A stretch of 64,000 bases of DNA from Atherix ibis (GCA_958298945.1 OY282610.1:43655667-43719666); one strand, 5' to 3'; positions 21,139 through 33,352 are shown, counted from the first letter of the stretch. Notes: a model not told the origin generated them from the letters alone. Numbers and translations: made by a program.

Positions 21139-22251
21139 TAAGCTTAAATCCGCTGTTTAGTCATAGATGGCGTGAGTGAGCGTATTAAGCTATCATGGAC
21201 ACGCCATACTTTTTTTTATGAGTTTGACATCTGTCAACATTAATCAGTGCACATTGTCAGCGATTTCGTACAACAACATACATTTTTCCTTTGATAATCA
21301 TGTCTAGTTTTGTGCCAGAAAAAGAGCATATGCGGGAAGCTCTGCTTTTGAAGAAATCAGCTGCCGAATTGCATCAAATACTTATGGAGGCCTATGGTGA
21401 CAGTGCTTTATCGGAAACAATGTGCCGAGATTGGTTTCATTGGTTCAAAGACGACAATTTTGACTTGTGGGACAAGAAGCGTGAAAATTATCCAAGCAAA
21501 GTTGAGGGAATTTCCCTAGGCCGAAGCGTGAAAATCGGGAAGATTGAAAAGATCGGAAAATGGGTGCTGCATGAATTGAACGATAGGTAGATGGAGCGAC
21601 GCCAAAACACATGCGAAATCTTGCTCGCCAGACAAAAAAGAAAGTCGTTCCTGCATCGGATTGTGACAGGCGATGAAAAGTGGAAATATTTCGAGAATCC
21701 TAAACGCAAAAAATCGTGGGTTGATCCCGGCCAACCATCAACATCTTCCCCAAGACCAAATCGCTTCGGACGGAAGACGATACTGTGTGTTTGGTGGGAT
21801 CAGCAAGTTAAAAAAAAGGATGTTTTGGTGGGATCAGCTCTGCGTGAAAAAAGGACGGATTATAAACAAAGACATGACAAGCTGATTTTCCTCCACGACA
21901 ACGCAACATCGTACACGTCAAAAATGGTCCGAAACTACTTGTAGACACTCAACTGGGAGGTGCTACCCCACCCTGCTTATTCACGAGATCTCGACTCTTT
22001 CGACTACCACCTGTTTTCGTCGATGGGCCACGCGCTCGCTGAGATTCTTACGATGACGTCCGAAAATAGCTTGATAAGGAGTTTGCCTCGAAAGAGAAGG
22101 CATTTGTTTGGCGTGGTATCCACAAATTGTTCGAGAGATGGGAAAAATGTGTAACTAGCGAGAGCAACTACTTTGAATAAATATGCTTTTGCTTTCTATG
22201 AAAAAAAAACATGTGTTTTTTTGACCAAAAAAACAGCGGATTTAAGCTTAT
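21139..22251 (+). mobile_element. Mauritiana-type mariner, AAGCTTAAATCCGCTG ends
   Basis: The left end TAAGCTTAAATCCGCTGTTT and the right end (its reverse complement) are near perfect. The same ends occur at 55527-56642. The length is 1113 bp, short because of internal deletions. Confidence 0.88.
21300..22155 (+). pseudogene. Mauritiana-type mariner transposase, deleted and stopped
   Basis: MSSFVPEKEHMREALL is close to the start of Mos1 transposase. The region between residues about 70 and 100 (second helix-turn-helix) is mostly deleted, at 21500-21530. A TAG follows WVLHELNDR. Then come HRIVTGDEKW (first Asp), KRKKSWVDPGQPSTSS, LCVWWDQ and FLHDNATSYTS (second Asp). A second TAG and a decayed YSRDLDSFDYHLFSSMGHALAE (third Asp) follow. 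GVIYYELL has been lost. Inactive. Confidence 0.88.
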
Positions 22252-24023
22252 ATACATCGTACAATAATTGATATGGAATTACTTTGAGAAATATATCACA
22301 ATTATACAGAATACTTCTATCTTAATTTAAAAATAGCACAGAATATCCCAAAAATCCTATTTAAACCCTCTCTACTAATAGAAGCATCAGGAATCACTCC
22401 TTGTATTCCTATTTAAACCCTCTATATACAATAATATTCTACTAATAGAAGCATCAGGAATCACTCCTTGTAATATTATCAGATGTTACAGGGCCATCCT
22501 GCATGGTAGTGCTGTCACTAGATTTCTCACTTCCACTAAAGATGCTTAGTACTGACAAAAAAAACAAAGTTTCATAAACAAGGATCCCGAGTGTGAATTA
22601 ATAAAAAATGGTAGAAAAAAAAACAGTTTCCATAACTTTCGGATTCTTGTTATTCATTGAACAGAATAACGATAACGTATGTTCATCAATCCATCAATTT
22701 TATTATCGCTTTTATGGAGTAGTTTGAGGTTTGATATCTTTGTTTCGTTACGAAATTATCACTTAAGCTTTAAAGAATATCTTCATCCTTATACAAATCT
22801 ATATACGAGTGTGTGCATTTACAAATATGTATCCATATATAAAAGGATATGTATAGTTTGATGTGGTTCAACTACAAAGTGTAATTTGCAAGTGTTAGGA
22901 TTTAAGAATATTTGTTTCAATGTTATGCACACATCAGTATTTACATATGCTGGTTAATTTGTGTGTCCTGTTTATAGTTATATGGACTTCTTTTGTATAA
23001 ATATCGATACGATTGGGTGTAGGTTTTGAGGAACAACAAAGTCTGTGATAGTAATGTGATAAATACAAGTTTTTATTAAGGTAAATATGGTTAGATGTTG
23101 TCTTTCTTTCTTGATAAATACCCATACTATGTGTCCATTCATTTTTAGTGGACGTTATGCCGGGATTCTTATTTGCTGGCCGGTCATTATTACATCCGTG
23201 TCGCTGATGTTATACTCATTGTTTTTTTTTTCTTCAGTCATTGCCTTTATGAAAATACACTAGCTTGAATTTATGCGATTCGGAAAAAACAACAATAAGA
23301 CCAGATGTGCTAAACTACTCGCTGATAATTCCAGCACAGAAATCGTAGAAGCACCAATAGCAATTTCTATACTAAACTCCATTCGCACTTCTATTAGAAG
23401 TTCACTTACATACGTTCAGGTTTATTGAGATTTTAACACTTCGACCGGATGCCCGGTACTATTGATAGTACAATGCCTCCTATTAAACTGGCCTTTCCTG
23501 GCTAACAAACTAAAATAAAGAAGTTTTTATTGAAAACCTTAAACGTTATTTTGCATTGTTATTTTGCAAATAGTCCATACCAACAATTTGTTAAAGGCTA
23601 GTCCATAGTTTTTATGTACATGCACACATGTTTACTTACTTCGAAATCAAACCCAATAACTTAACCACCCAACAGTTTATACAACATAAAATCATTGAAG
23701 AATTTTATTCAAGTAAATATTAAATAATTAAAATAATTAAAGGAATATTCCTGAATTATCATTATTAAAATCAGTCTTAAATTTAAAGAGCAAATATAAA
23801 AAATATTTTTAAAAATAAATATCAATTTTCAATCAACAGAAATTTTAATTTCAAAATAGAACTTTGCTCTTTGCTTTTAAATATGTCAATAGGCATTATA
23901 TATTTTAATTAATTAAAATTTTTGCACTTTTTGTATAGAAATAATTTTGAAAAAATTTGATTTTTTAGTGGGAAAAAAATTTGATTTTTTAGTATTTCTT
24001 ATGATAAAAAAAAATTTATAATA
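22252..24023. other. No gene recognised; one local duplication
   Basis: 22354-22473 contains two copies of a 50-60-bp segment (CTACTAATAGAAGCATCAGG then AATCACTCCTTGTA). The remainder is AT-rich with no supported feature. Confidence 0.5.
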
Positions 24024-24101
24024 AATTTTTTTTTATTATAAGAAATATAGAAATTAAAAATATATTTTTAATTTCTATATTTCTTATAATAAAAAAAAAT
24101 T
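24024..24101. repeat. 78-bp perfect loopless palindrome
   Basis: The centre lies between 24062 and 24063. All 39 positions on each side pair, from A9 and T9 runs through ATTATAAGAAATATAGAAAT to the TATA centre. A partial third copy of one arm lies just upstream (23995-24020). Confidence 0.9.
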
Positions 24102-25170
24102 AGTATAAGGAATATAGAAATTAAAAAATATTCTTCAAAATAATTTTTTTCTTAAATTTTTTTGTCAAATATTATTTCCATCTTCATTTTGAACTACAAT
24201 TCCATTGATTTAGATGAATTTTCATAAAAAATTCCTCAGAAAAATACTCACAAAATTATTCCGTAACAGTGTTTTGGAAAAATTTTCCATATCAACTTTT
24301 AATTACAATTCCCCATTCAAATTTCTCAATAGAAATTTGCCCTAAGTATTAGCATATAATAAAGATTTATTATAGTAACTTCTATAAAAAAAAATATCCA
24401 TAAAATTCGAACGTAAATTATGTTTGTGTTAATTTCCCACCAAAATTTTTAGCCAATACGCCATTAAAATTTGCTGTCAAAATTCCTATAAAAAGTATTG
24501 CATAAAAAGAGGAACTGGAAAAATTTTTTCAAAATAATTCCATGCAAGAATTCTTCATTGAAAATTTGTCTGAAAACACAAATTTCCTATATTAACTGTA
24601 TTTATAAAATTTTCTGCGATAATTTTTCATCAAAATAATTTATAGAAATTTTTTTATAATATTGTAAATTCCTGTAAAGATTTAACGAAAATAAAATCTA
24701 CATAAAATACTGTCTAAGACAATTTTTCGTAAATAATATCCTTTCAAAATTAGTCACAAATATTTACCATCCCATAAAAATTTCTTATTAAAAGCTTTTT
24801 ATATAAATTTTCTATAAAGATTCACTATCAGAATTTACCATAGAAATGTTGATAAAAATAATGCTTAAAAATTGTTCCGTAAAAGATTGGCCTTTTTTTT
24901 CTTGGACAACAAATTACCATAAATATCTTTTGCTGCAAGTATTTTCATACAATGAAGATTAATTTTAGAAAATTCTATAAAAAAAATTTCCATAAAAATC
25001 GAACGTAAATTATGTTTGTATTAATTTCTCACCAAATTCTTTGGCAAATTCCTAAAAAAATTTATTACAAATATTAACCATAAAGATTTACCATTAAAAC
25101 TTTCCTAAAAAAAATTCTTATTAAAAGCGTTTTATATAAATTTTCTATAAAGTCTCATGATAAGAAGTTA

Positions 25171-26444
25171 CGAGGGTCGTTCAATAAGTCCTTAGAAAAT
25201 CCGAAAAATTGCTCGTAGTGTTGGTAAAGATTTTTTTTGTAAGTAGCATTATCGACAGGAAAGCTGTCAAATTTTCAGCTTGATCCATAGCGTAGGTCAA
25301 TTTCTATCGTCGATTAAAGTTAACGACATCTATTTGTGCATAACAATGGAAAAAAGCGAGTTTAGGGCTGTCATCAAACATCTCCATTTGAAAGGCTTAA
25401 GCCCGACAGAAATCAAAGCCGAGTTGGATGCAGTTCATGACACATCTGCATCTGTGTTTGCAACGGTTTACAATTGGGTGAATGAATTTAAACGTGGCCG
25501 TTCATCCACAAAAGATGAACATCGTTCAGGACGCCCAGTTGAGGTGTCTACTCCTGAAATCATCGACAAAATCCACGATCTGATTTTGAACGATCGGCGA
25601 ATTAAAGTGCGCGAATTAGTTGAGGCCACGGGCATATCACAAGGTACAGTCGCTTCAATTTTGCATGAAAAATTGTCTGTGAAAAAAATTTCGGCAAGAT
25701 GGGTGCCGCGTTTGCTCTCAGAGGAGAATAAGCGCAATCGTGTAGTGGACTCTGAGGCTATGTTGGCACTCTTTTATCGCAATCCTGCTGAATTCCTTCG
25801 TCGATATGTCACTGTGCACGAAACCTGGATACACTACTACACTCCAGAAACGAAGAGACAGTCATCACAGTGGATTTTCAAGGGTGAACGGGCTCCGAAG
25901 AAGGCAAAAACTGTGCCATCGGCCGGCAAGCTCTTTTGGGATTCACAGGGCATCATTTTTATCGACTACTTGGAAAAAGGAAAAACAATAACAGGAGCGT
26001 ATTACGCGTCGTTATTGCAACGGTTGAGCGAGGAAATCAAAGAGAAACGCCCCCATCTGAAGAATAAAAAAATCCTCTTGCATCAGGACAATGCGCGTGT
26101 GCACATCTGCGCTGTTTCCATGGCCAAAATTGTGGAATTGAGAATGGAATTGTTGCAGCATCCCGCTTATTCACCAGATTTGGCCCCGAGTGACTATTTT
26201 CTTTTCTCCAATCTGAAGAAATGGCTTGGAGGACGACGGTTCACTTCCAACGAGGACGTCATTGCTCAAACGGATGAGTATTTTGCAGAACTTCCGTAAT
26301 CATATTTTTTGGACGGGATAAAAATTTTGGAAAAACGGTTGAAAAAGTTTATAGAGTTAAAAGGAGAGTATTTTGAAAAATAAATTTTTTTTTTAAAAAA
26401 CATTTTTTTTCCACTTTTTCTAAGGACTTATGGAACGACCCTCG
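25171..26444 (+). mobile_element. Mariner, CGAGGGTCGTTCAATAAG ends, copy 1
   Basis: The terminal inverted repeats of about 30 bp begin CGAGGGTCGTTCAATAAGTC on the left; the right end is its reverse complement with one change. TA precedes the left end (25169-25170) and follows the right end (26445-26446). The right-hand flank is LINE sequence that is also found right of copy 2 at 37162. See the finding on 25171-26608. Confidence 0.95.
25346..26383 (+). pseudogene. Mariner transposase (DD34D), first catalytic Asp is His
   Basis: The start MEKSEFRAVIKHLHLKGLSP is shared by all three siblings. The helix-turn-helix regions are intact, followed by WVPRLLSEENKRNR. The first catalytic Asp in VTVDETW is His here (CAC at 25817-25819). 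Fifteen bases encoding most of VMATV are deleted after PSAGK. HQDNARVHIC and YSPDLAPSDYFLF are intact. A TAA after AELP truncates the last 28 or so residues. Three independent lesions make it inactive. The subfamily resembles irritans in GIIFIDYLEKGKTI, but I do not assign it. Confidence 0.93.
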
Positions 26445-26608
26445 TATTATACGCCGATGATACCCTAGCTTACAGTGCATCAAAGCGACCTAAAGTAGCA
26501 TAGGAAACTATTAAACTGACAGAATACTATAAGCAATGGGATTTTAAAGTAAACATTCCAAAATCAGTGTGTTTGTAAACATTCATTCCAAAATCAGGGT
26601 GACTTTCG
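26445..26608 (+). mobile_element. LINE RT fragment carried beside mariner copy 1
   Basis: It encodes LYADDTLAYSASKRPKVA, stop, ETIKLTEYYKQWDFKVNIPKS. It is nearly identical to 37162-37290, including the same internal TAG. A local duplication (AAACATTC..CCAAAATCAG) ends it. Past 26610 the AT-rich repeat field resumes. Confidence 0.85.
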
Positions 26609-27250
26609 TACCATAAAAATTATGCGTAAAAATTTCCTCGGCAATAAAAATTTCCCACAAAGATTGACCTTTCCTTTCTTGGACAACAAATTATCGGAAA
26701 TATCTTTCATTAAAAATTTATCTTCAAAAGAACCCGAAAAAGTTTTAGACAAAATTTTCATAAGAATTTCCTGGAAAGACTCATTGTAAGAATTTGCCGC
26801 AATAATTTCCCTCAATTGTTTGAAAAATTTTCTTGCAAAAATTTTCCATCAAAATGTCCTACTAAAAGTTTTTAATAAAAATTTCCGGTTTGAATTCACT
26901 ATTAAAATTGTACAAATTTTAACAGAAAATATCCGGTAAAAATTAATTATTTATGAATATTTTCCGCAAAGATTCCCATAAAAATTATTCACAAATGTTG
27001 ATCATTATTATTTCGCATTAAAATTTCACATTGAAAACTTTTCATAAAAATTTATCATAAAAATATTAATGTAAAAATTTACTATAAAAATTTCAATAAA
27101 AAATGTTCCGTAAAATTTCCTGTGAAAATTTCCCATCGAAGAAAATTTCTCTTGAAAAATTTGCCAAAAAAATTCTGTTGAAAATTTATGACAAAAATCT
27201 TGTAATAAATAATCAACATAATTGGTTATATAAAATTTTCTGTAATAAGA

Positions 27251-28245
27251 TAAAAAAAAATTTGTTAAGTGCTCATTTTAAGCAAATCTTATATCGTTGA
27301 ATACGTATGATTTTTATAGGATTCACTTAGATAGCTAAAAATTAGATGGAATAAATGAGCTTGCTAGCTTAAAAAAAAGAAGTACTTTTTGGCATAGAAG
27401 TATTATTTGTATCATGGAAAATATTTCTTTTATTACGGCCATTCGTGTTCGTGTATTGCAATAATCCTTTGAAAAATGTGCAATCGTATTGCACTTAGCC
27501 TAACAGGTAAATATACGAGTATGCATGCACGTCTATGCATAATAACATATTATCTTCAATTTAGATTAGTCACTGAGCAAATCCTTGCATTACTATAGTT
27601 TGCCCGAGTAAGCATTACAGCCTTAATCGTAAGGATTTGGCTAGCAAGTCCATTAGAAATGAAAAACTGACGGGCTTGGCTTAATTCGAAAGAAGCCTAG
27701 CAAAATGATGACAAAAGCAACAATATCGTACAGAAATGTACTTTAGCTCAGTTTCCGGATTTCGCTTTCATATTCGTTCAATCATCCTTTCAAGGATAAC
27801 ATTTCGAACCAACCTTAAAATGAATAGTTGAAGAACTAATGCTTATAGCCAAGCCGAAAACAAATTCAGCTGGAAATAATTTAAATACTGAAATACCACT
27901 AACAGTTCAACTATAATCAGCACATTCAAATTTCATAATTTGTGTAGATTTTCGTATATTTGTTAACATGAAAATTTTAATATAAAAAATAATAGCTTTC
28001 TGAATTGCCATTAGCAGCACCAAACAAATATGGTAGTTCAGTCATAAAAATGGCTATTTCCTTGAAATGTTGAGATAAATAAGTGAATTCTTCTGAAAAA
28101 TTACTATGAAATCCAAATTTATTAATAGTCTCAAATTTAACTAACACTTATTATATCAGTTATAGCATTCCCTTAATTTTATCAATAATACTAAAAATAA
28201 ATATGAAAAATTTTATTTAAGAGATTTTCTTAATTCAATGTTATA
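27251..28245. other. No gene recognised
   Basis: AT-rich intergenic-type sequence. I saw no transposon end or frame. Confidence 0.5.
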
Positions 28246-29360
28246 CAGTGTTGGGCAAAAAAATTTCCTCACTTTGGTATTTGATAATAAAAATGTTTGT
28301 ATTCGTTAAATTATTATTATTTTTAATTTATTTAAATATTACAATAAAATAATTATCATCAAAAAGGGGAAAATTCTATTTGACATCTGTATTATTTTTT
28401 TTTAAAGGAGAACATTTTGAAGAGGTCAATTTGACTTTTACATAATTTTAGTAAGTCAAAAAACACCACGAACTTTTTCGACTAACCTTTGAAAATTTAT
28501 TATATTTTTCGTAACTGTTTTTTTTTTAAACCTGTACACATTTATTATGCTTTAAATTCATTACTTCGTTCCACCTCCTTTAGCATCTATAAAAGCTTAT
28601 TTAAGAAATTCTGCACATTATGGACCTCAAGCTTCTTTTATTTCCATTTTGAATATTGTAGTTAAATAATTTCTGAGCATATTTTTGGTACTATAAATTT
28701 AATTAATTAGCGAAATATTTGTTTCGTAAATTTCACTATTATTATTTGTATTCATAATTTTTTACTATACCAACCTAACATAATTGAATGTATGCATTGG
28801 GGTATTATCCTGTTCAAAAGGGAAATGTCACATATAACCAAATAGCTCGATAATTGTTGGCTCCAAATAATACTGTTGAGTATGTATGTAAATTACTGCT
28901 ATTATTTTTTTCTCCATCAATTACAATATAATTATCCTGTTTGGTGACCATAGAAACTTTCCCCAAACCATTTGACCCTATGTCATAGGTGGTATTATTT
29001 CCAGGCACTATTCTGACAGTTGTTCTTTTTTTCTTATCTAATAAAATAATCACGTGGAATTAAAATTTGGACTTGGAATTAAAATTTTCAATTTTAAATT
29101 TAAATTAGCTTACGTGGGATTAAAATTTGGAGTTGGTAAAAAAGGTGATATCATTCCATATCTGATCAGTCCAGTTCATATGCTCAGGAGCCGAAGGCAA
29201 GCGATTCAAGGTCGGCTTAACGATTCATTACCGTACAAGCCTTCCGATTGTCACTAATGTCCTTCTTACGGTCTTGCTTGATATTTCAGTTGGTTGAGCT
29301 TGATCAAAATCTGCTTTTAATTCAACAGGAGGCTTAAAACGATTTATTAACGAATTTTGT

Positions 29361-31516
29361 CTTTTTTTTTTTTTTTTAGGCTAAGATTAATGAGGTACAG
29401 GGGGAAACCTTCAAAAGGTACTCGCCTGGAAGACCTTCTACCTGCCAGACGAGTTATGCGTGATTTTTACCTCGCTAAAACCTAACCTGCACCTCTAACC
29501 TTGCTCCCGGAACGATGGTTCCCCGGCGGCACTCTTTGTAAATACTACTTAGCCGGGGCGTTCTTATTTGATGCTACTGTTGTCCCGATGTTATGACACC
29601 TCGCGGCCTATTCTTCGTACGTTGTGTGGAGATCCTTAATAATTGATTCCGCGTACTCTGCAACTCTGTGGCTCTTCAGCATGCACTCCACTATGTTTTC
29701 TGGACTGATGTAATGGTCCAGATTTCTCTCCAGTTCTGCCCGTGTCCCCTCGTAGAGGGGGCACTGGAAAAATACGTGTTCTGCATCTTCGATCACATCG
29801 CGGTAATGATGACAGTTTGGGGAGTCAGTTCTCTTCAATCTGTGTAAGTATACCCGAAAGCATCCATGCCCAGTCAAGAGTTGTGTGATGTAATACCCGA
29901 CTTCCCCGTACAGGTGAGTGACCCATTTGGTGACATCTGGGATCAGCCAATGAGTCCACCGACCCTTCGTCGAGTTGTCCCATCTCTCTTGCCAGAGGCA
30001 AAGACTCTCGGGTCACTCCTCTTCACAGAGGACCTTTCGCCGCTCTTCCTTCTTCCTACGATGTTGGCGTTCCCACTCTCCTGCCAGGGTGTCGATGGAT
30101 GGGCATGATGCCACGATGTTGACCGCATCGTGTGATACCGTTCGGTATGTTGACGCCACTCTGATCGCTGAGAGCCGCTGGACTGATGACATTGTCTTGC
30201 GGTATGTTGTAAGCTCTAGCGATTTCGCCCACACTGGTGCTCCGTATAGCAAGAGGGAGGTAACCACAGTTGCCAGTAGTCGCCTTCGGATTTGCCTGGG
30301 GCCTCCGATATTGGGCATTATCCGCGAAAGTGCACCCTGTACTGCTGATGCCTTGGAGATGTGCTCTTTGTAGTTGAGTCTGGCATCCAAGACCACTCCT
30401 AAATACCGGATGTAGGGTAGCGACCGGATGTCGTGGTCGCCTACTCTTATGGTGATGGTCTCCATTTTCTTCCGGCTACACACTGGGAGTGCCTCGGTCT
30501 TATGTGCCGCCAAAGACAGGTCTGCCGATGTCATCCACTATCTTATGCTCCGGATAGTGGTGGAGAATGCGGCTTCCAGTTCCTCCAGGTGTTTGGCTAC
30601 AAGGACAACCACTACGTCGTCCGCGAAAGCCACGAGTGTTGTGTTCGTCGGTAATTCCAGATGGAGTAGGCCGTCGTATATGATGTTCCACAAGAGTAGC
30701 CCAGGACAGAGCCCTGACGTACCCCTCTCGTGACCCCATACTCCGCTGGCCCATCCTCGGTCTCGTAGTGCAGTAGTCGATCACTGAAGTATGATCTGAC
30801 CATCCTTCGTAGGTAGTAGGGCACCCCCATGTTCTCAAGAGCTTCCAAGATTCGATCTCAGCGGGCCGAGTTAAACGCTTTCTTGATGTCCAGGGTGACA
30901 ATGAGGCAATACTTTTTAAAACCGCCTTTCCATCTTTTTCCTGAAATGGCTTCATTTGCGATGTTTGTGATGAGTTCCAACGCGTCGATGGTCGATCTGC
31001 CCTTCCTGAATCCGAATTGGAATTCGGAAAGTTGAGAATCGATGTATTGCTCCAATCTGTCAGCCACTATCCGCTCCAAGTTCTTTCCGTCCGAATCCAG
31101 CATGCAAAGTGGACGATAGGATGCTGGCTCGTCCCGTGGTTTCTTCCCTTTTGGGAGAAGAACCAATCTTTGTTGCTTCCATCGAGTCGGAAATACGCCT
31201 TGCCGCAGGCATGCTGGCCTGGCGGCAATTGCACTCTTCAGTGCGATGTTGGGTATGCTGCTTGGTCCTGGTTCCTTGCCATTCTGCAATCTAGTGCAGG
31301 CCCTTGTGAGTTTTTCCATAGTCACTCCGGGAATTTTCACTTCTTCATCCTCCGGCTGGTAGTCGGGGAGTTCCGGTTTCTCCGGGAACAGATGTTCTAC
31401 TATTCTGTGCAGCATGTCGGGACAGGTTGGTGTTGTTGCGGGTAGGCTTTTAATCCTATGCATGACCGTCTTATACGGTCTGCCCCACGGGTCCCGGTCT
31501 ACTTCCGCGCAGTGAT
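29361..31516 (-). mobile_element. 5'-truncated R1-clade LINE inside the Tc1-like element
   Basis: The poly(A) is T17 on the plus strand at about 29363-29379. The 3' UTR is shared with the copy at 35360-35552. A short direct repeat TTGTCT lies at both junctions (about 29355 and 31517). The 5' end falls just before DRDPWGRPYKTV, so the endonuclease is missing. Confidence 0.88.
29608..31500 (-). pseudogene. R1-clade LINE reverse transcriptase, broken
   Basis: The order is DPWGRPYKTV, NGKEPGPSSIPN, PASYRPLCMLD, EFQFGFRKGRSTIDAL, motif A VTLDIKKAFNSA, then a TGA where relatives have Trp (30858-30860). GVRQGSVLG follows, then a frameshift, LVAFADDVVVV (motif C intact, about 30620), a stop before WMTSADLSLAAHKTEAL, and PYIRYLGVVLDARLNYKEH. 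The C-terminal domain ends in DAEHVFFQCPLY, the CCHC-type motif of R1-clade ORF2, and HTTYEE with its stop at 29608. Another stop follows RKVLCEEE. At least three stops and one frameshift. Confidence 0.88.
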
Positions 31517-31817
31517 GTTGTCTCTAGAATCGTCCTTTTGCATGGATTCTTTTTTCCACTTTAAACTCCCAGTTTCCTTTTACCACCTTACAATTGGTGC
31601 AACCGTTCTTTGTGCAGCAATTGTACTCGTCGATAAGTTTTCTTGCAAGAAAGTCAAAATTGACAAACCTTTTTTTTCATAAGTAAACATTATCATTTTC
31701 ACTCTAAGTTTAGTACAAGACAAATAGGAAATTTTTTTTGTTGCTATTTATAGTAAAAATATGTCCTAACAGATGGGAGAAAACTAAATTTACCAAAATT
31801 TTTTGGCCAGCACTGTA

Positions 31818-33350
31818 TACTGTGATAACGTAAATAAGAATTTTTATAAACTGAAACGATATTAAAAATTCTACCAACTTAGTATTTTCTTACAATGCGA
31901 TTAACTATTGTAGTAATTATATTTCTATAAATTTCTAAGAAATATATCTTTAAAAATATTGTACTTTGAATTCAAAGCAAACAAAGCCGAGTATTCCTCT
32001 TTAAAGAAATGTGTAAAAAAGTAATTTTTTTATTAGAAGATAATAGAGAAAAAAAATCACAAAAGCACTCCGCTAAATAAATCTAATTGTCTTGATTATA
32101 TATACATAGTAGAGGAAGTAGTTGATTTAACACCCACAAATACGAGTGCACTAAGGGAAGAAATACAAATATGAAATGTCGGATTGTAAAACTATTGGAT
32201 AAAAAAAACTTTTATAAAATCATTTAGATAAGGGATAAGTAAGAATAAAATATAAAATACACAAATCAAATCGGGGGTGTCTGGCAGGGGAGCAGGCAGT
32301 AAAAGATAAATGTGAGGAAATAAAAATCCAATAAATTTATCGACTCAATGAAAAGTGTCACATGGCCTAGTGCACAATAGATGTCATTCACATTGAGAAA
32401 CTATACGTTAGTTCTATGAAGCTAGTTGCTGTTTATAATGGGGATAGGTTAGAGTTTCCGATAGAAAACACGGGTCATTGGGGTCAAAAGAGCACACGGA
32501 TAAAAATTGAAAATTCAATCAGTGAAGGTGGCTGGTTGTACAAGTAGTCGAAGTACCATTGCTATCACTATTGGCTGTTAGCTGAGAAAAGGGTAGTAAA
32601 AATCATGTGAGAAAGAATCTTGGACGGTCGTGGAATAATGAACATAATGTAGGGAGAAGGTGGCCTGAACAATAAGGTTCATTCTCTGGAGACCAAACCG
32701 GCACTGTCTATGTCTATGGCGATGAACAAAACGAAAACGAAACGTAAACTTCCGCTTGAATCTGCACTTTTAATACAAGATCACAACGTAAGTGACAAAG
32801 GTTATCAAACGCTGTCAATTAAACTGCCAACAATAAATAAATCCAGTGACTAGTACTGCAAAATACCCACCATCCTTTCATACGTAATTTCCGCTCATAC
32901 CTGTTCGAATGGATGCTATAGCGACTACAGGTGATTTTCCTATTTACTCTATTCACCCCCAATTGCATTCATTCAAAAACAATTGCACAGCATTGCAATC
33001 AAACGTAAACGTAACACACTAAATCAATACAAACGAATAATACCAAAACGTATAGACACAGATCAAAGGAATATTTGTGAATACCGTCGGTATTTTCGGA
33101 TAGAACGTATAAAATTGCATACATGAAAAGTGTAAATTTCCAATTGAAATGTAATCAAAAATGTTGGCAAAAATTTTCAAAACAATAGAATTTAATGAAT
33201 TGAAGTTAATTGAAAAGCTCCATTCAGTTTTTTAAGATGTACATTTTTTTATTTTTTTTTTTATTCGAAATAAGTAACATTTTTATTAAAACTCATTTTA
33301 AAAGAAGAAAATACCAAATTATATTTATTGATATTAAATGAAATTGAACT
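31818..33350. other. No gene recognised; moderate-GC block
   Basis: 32270-33000 is noticeably less AT-rich than most of the window and has no transposon signature I recognise. It could be non-coding host DNA. No frame over 60 codons, RNA gene or splice-bounded exon could be supported. Confidence 0.5.
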
Positions 33351-33352
33351 TA

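Larger units (their letters stand above)
24170..27250. repeat. Degenerate ~13-bp AT-rich repeat field, mariner-interrupted
   Basis: Variants of CATAAAAATTTCC recur throughout with much drift. Longer duplications show up as matching blocks: 24398/24990 (CGAACGTAAATTATGTTTGT), 24783/25115 (TTCTTATTAAAAGC) and 24881/26659 (GGACAACAAATTA nearby). The field continues on both sides of the transposon unit at 25171-26608, so it was one tract before that insertion. The core AAAATTTC is also the core of the satellite at 45.8-47.5 kb read on the other strand. Confidence 0.7.
28740..31690 (-). pseudogene. Tc1-like transposase, interrupted and decayed
   Basis: From the right, minus-strand pieces are AQRTVAPIVRW then KETGSLKWKK (helix-turn-helix, 31560-31630). 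The LINE follows. Beyond it are ISSKTVRRTLVTIGRL (about 29260), PEHMNWTDQIWND (about 29180), FTNSKF in place of FSDESKF (first Asp replaced by Asn), SNGLGKVSMV, DNYIVIDGE and FEQDNTPMHTF (second Asp, about 28815). Several frame changes and stops occur. The third catalytic residue was not found. Family assignment rests on motif order. Confidence 0.7.
28246..31815 (-). mobile_element. Tc1-like transposon split by a LINE
   Basis: The left end is CAGTGTTGGGCAAAAAAATT; the right end reverse-complements to CAGTGCTGGCCAAAAAATTT. TA flanks both (28244-28245 and 31816-31817). CAGTGxTGGxCAAAAA ends are typical of Tc1/Tc3-like elements. Without the LINE insertion (29361-31516) the element is about 1.4 kb. 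Confidence 0.85.

Noticed and set aside
30829..31445. Plus-strand frames of 68-142 codons opposite the R1-clade LINE
   Set aside because: They are antisense shadows of the LINE RT, whose motifs are on the minus strand.
32270..33000. Possible host exon or conserved non-coding block because of lower AT content
   Set aside because: No frame, splice-site pair or recognisable motif. Conservation cannot be judged from one sequence.
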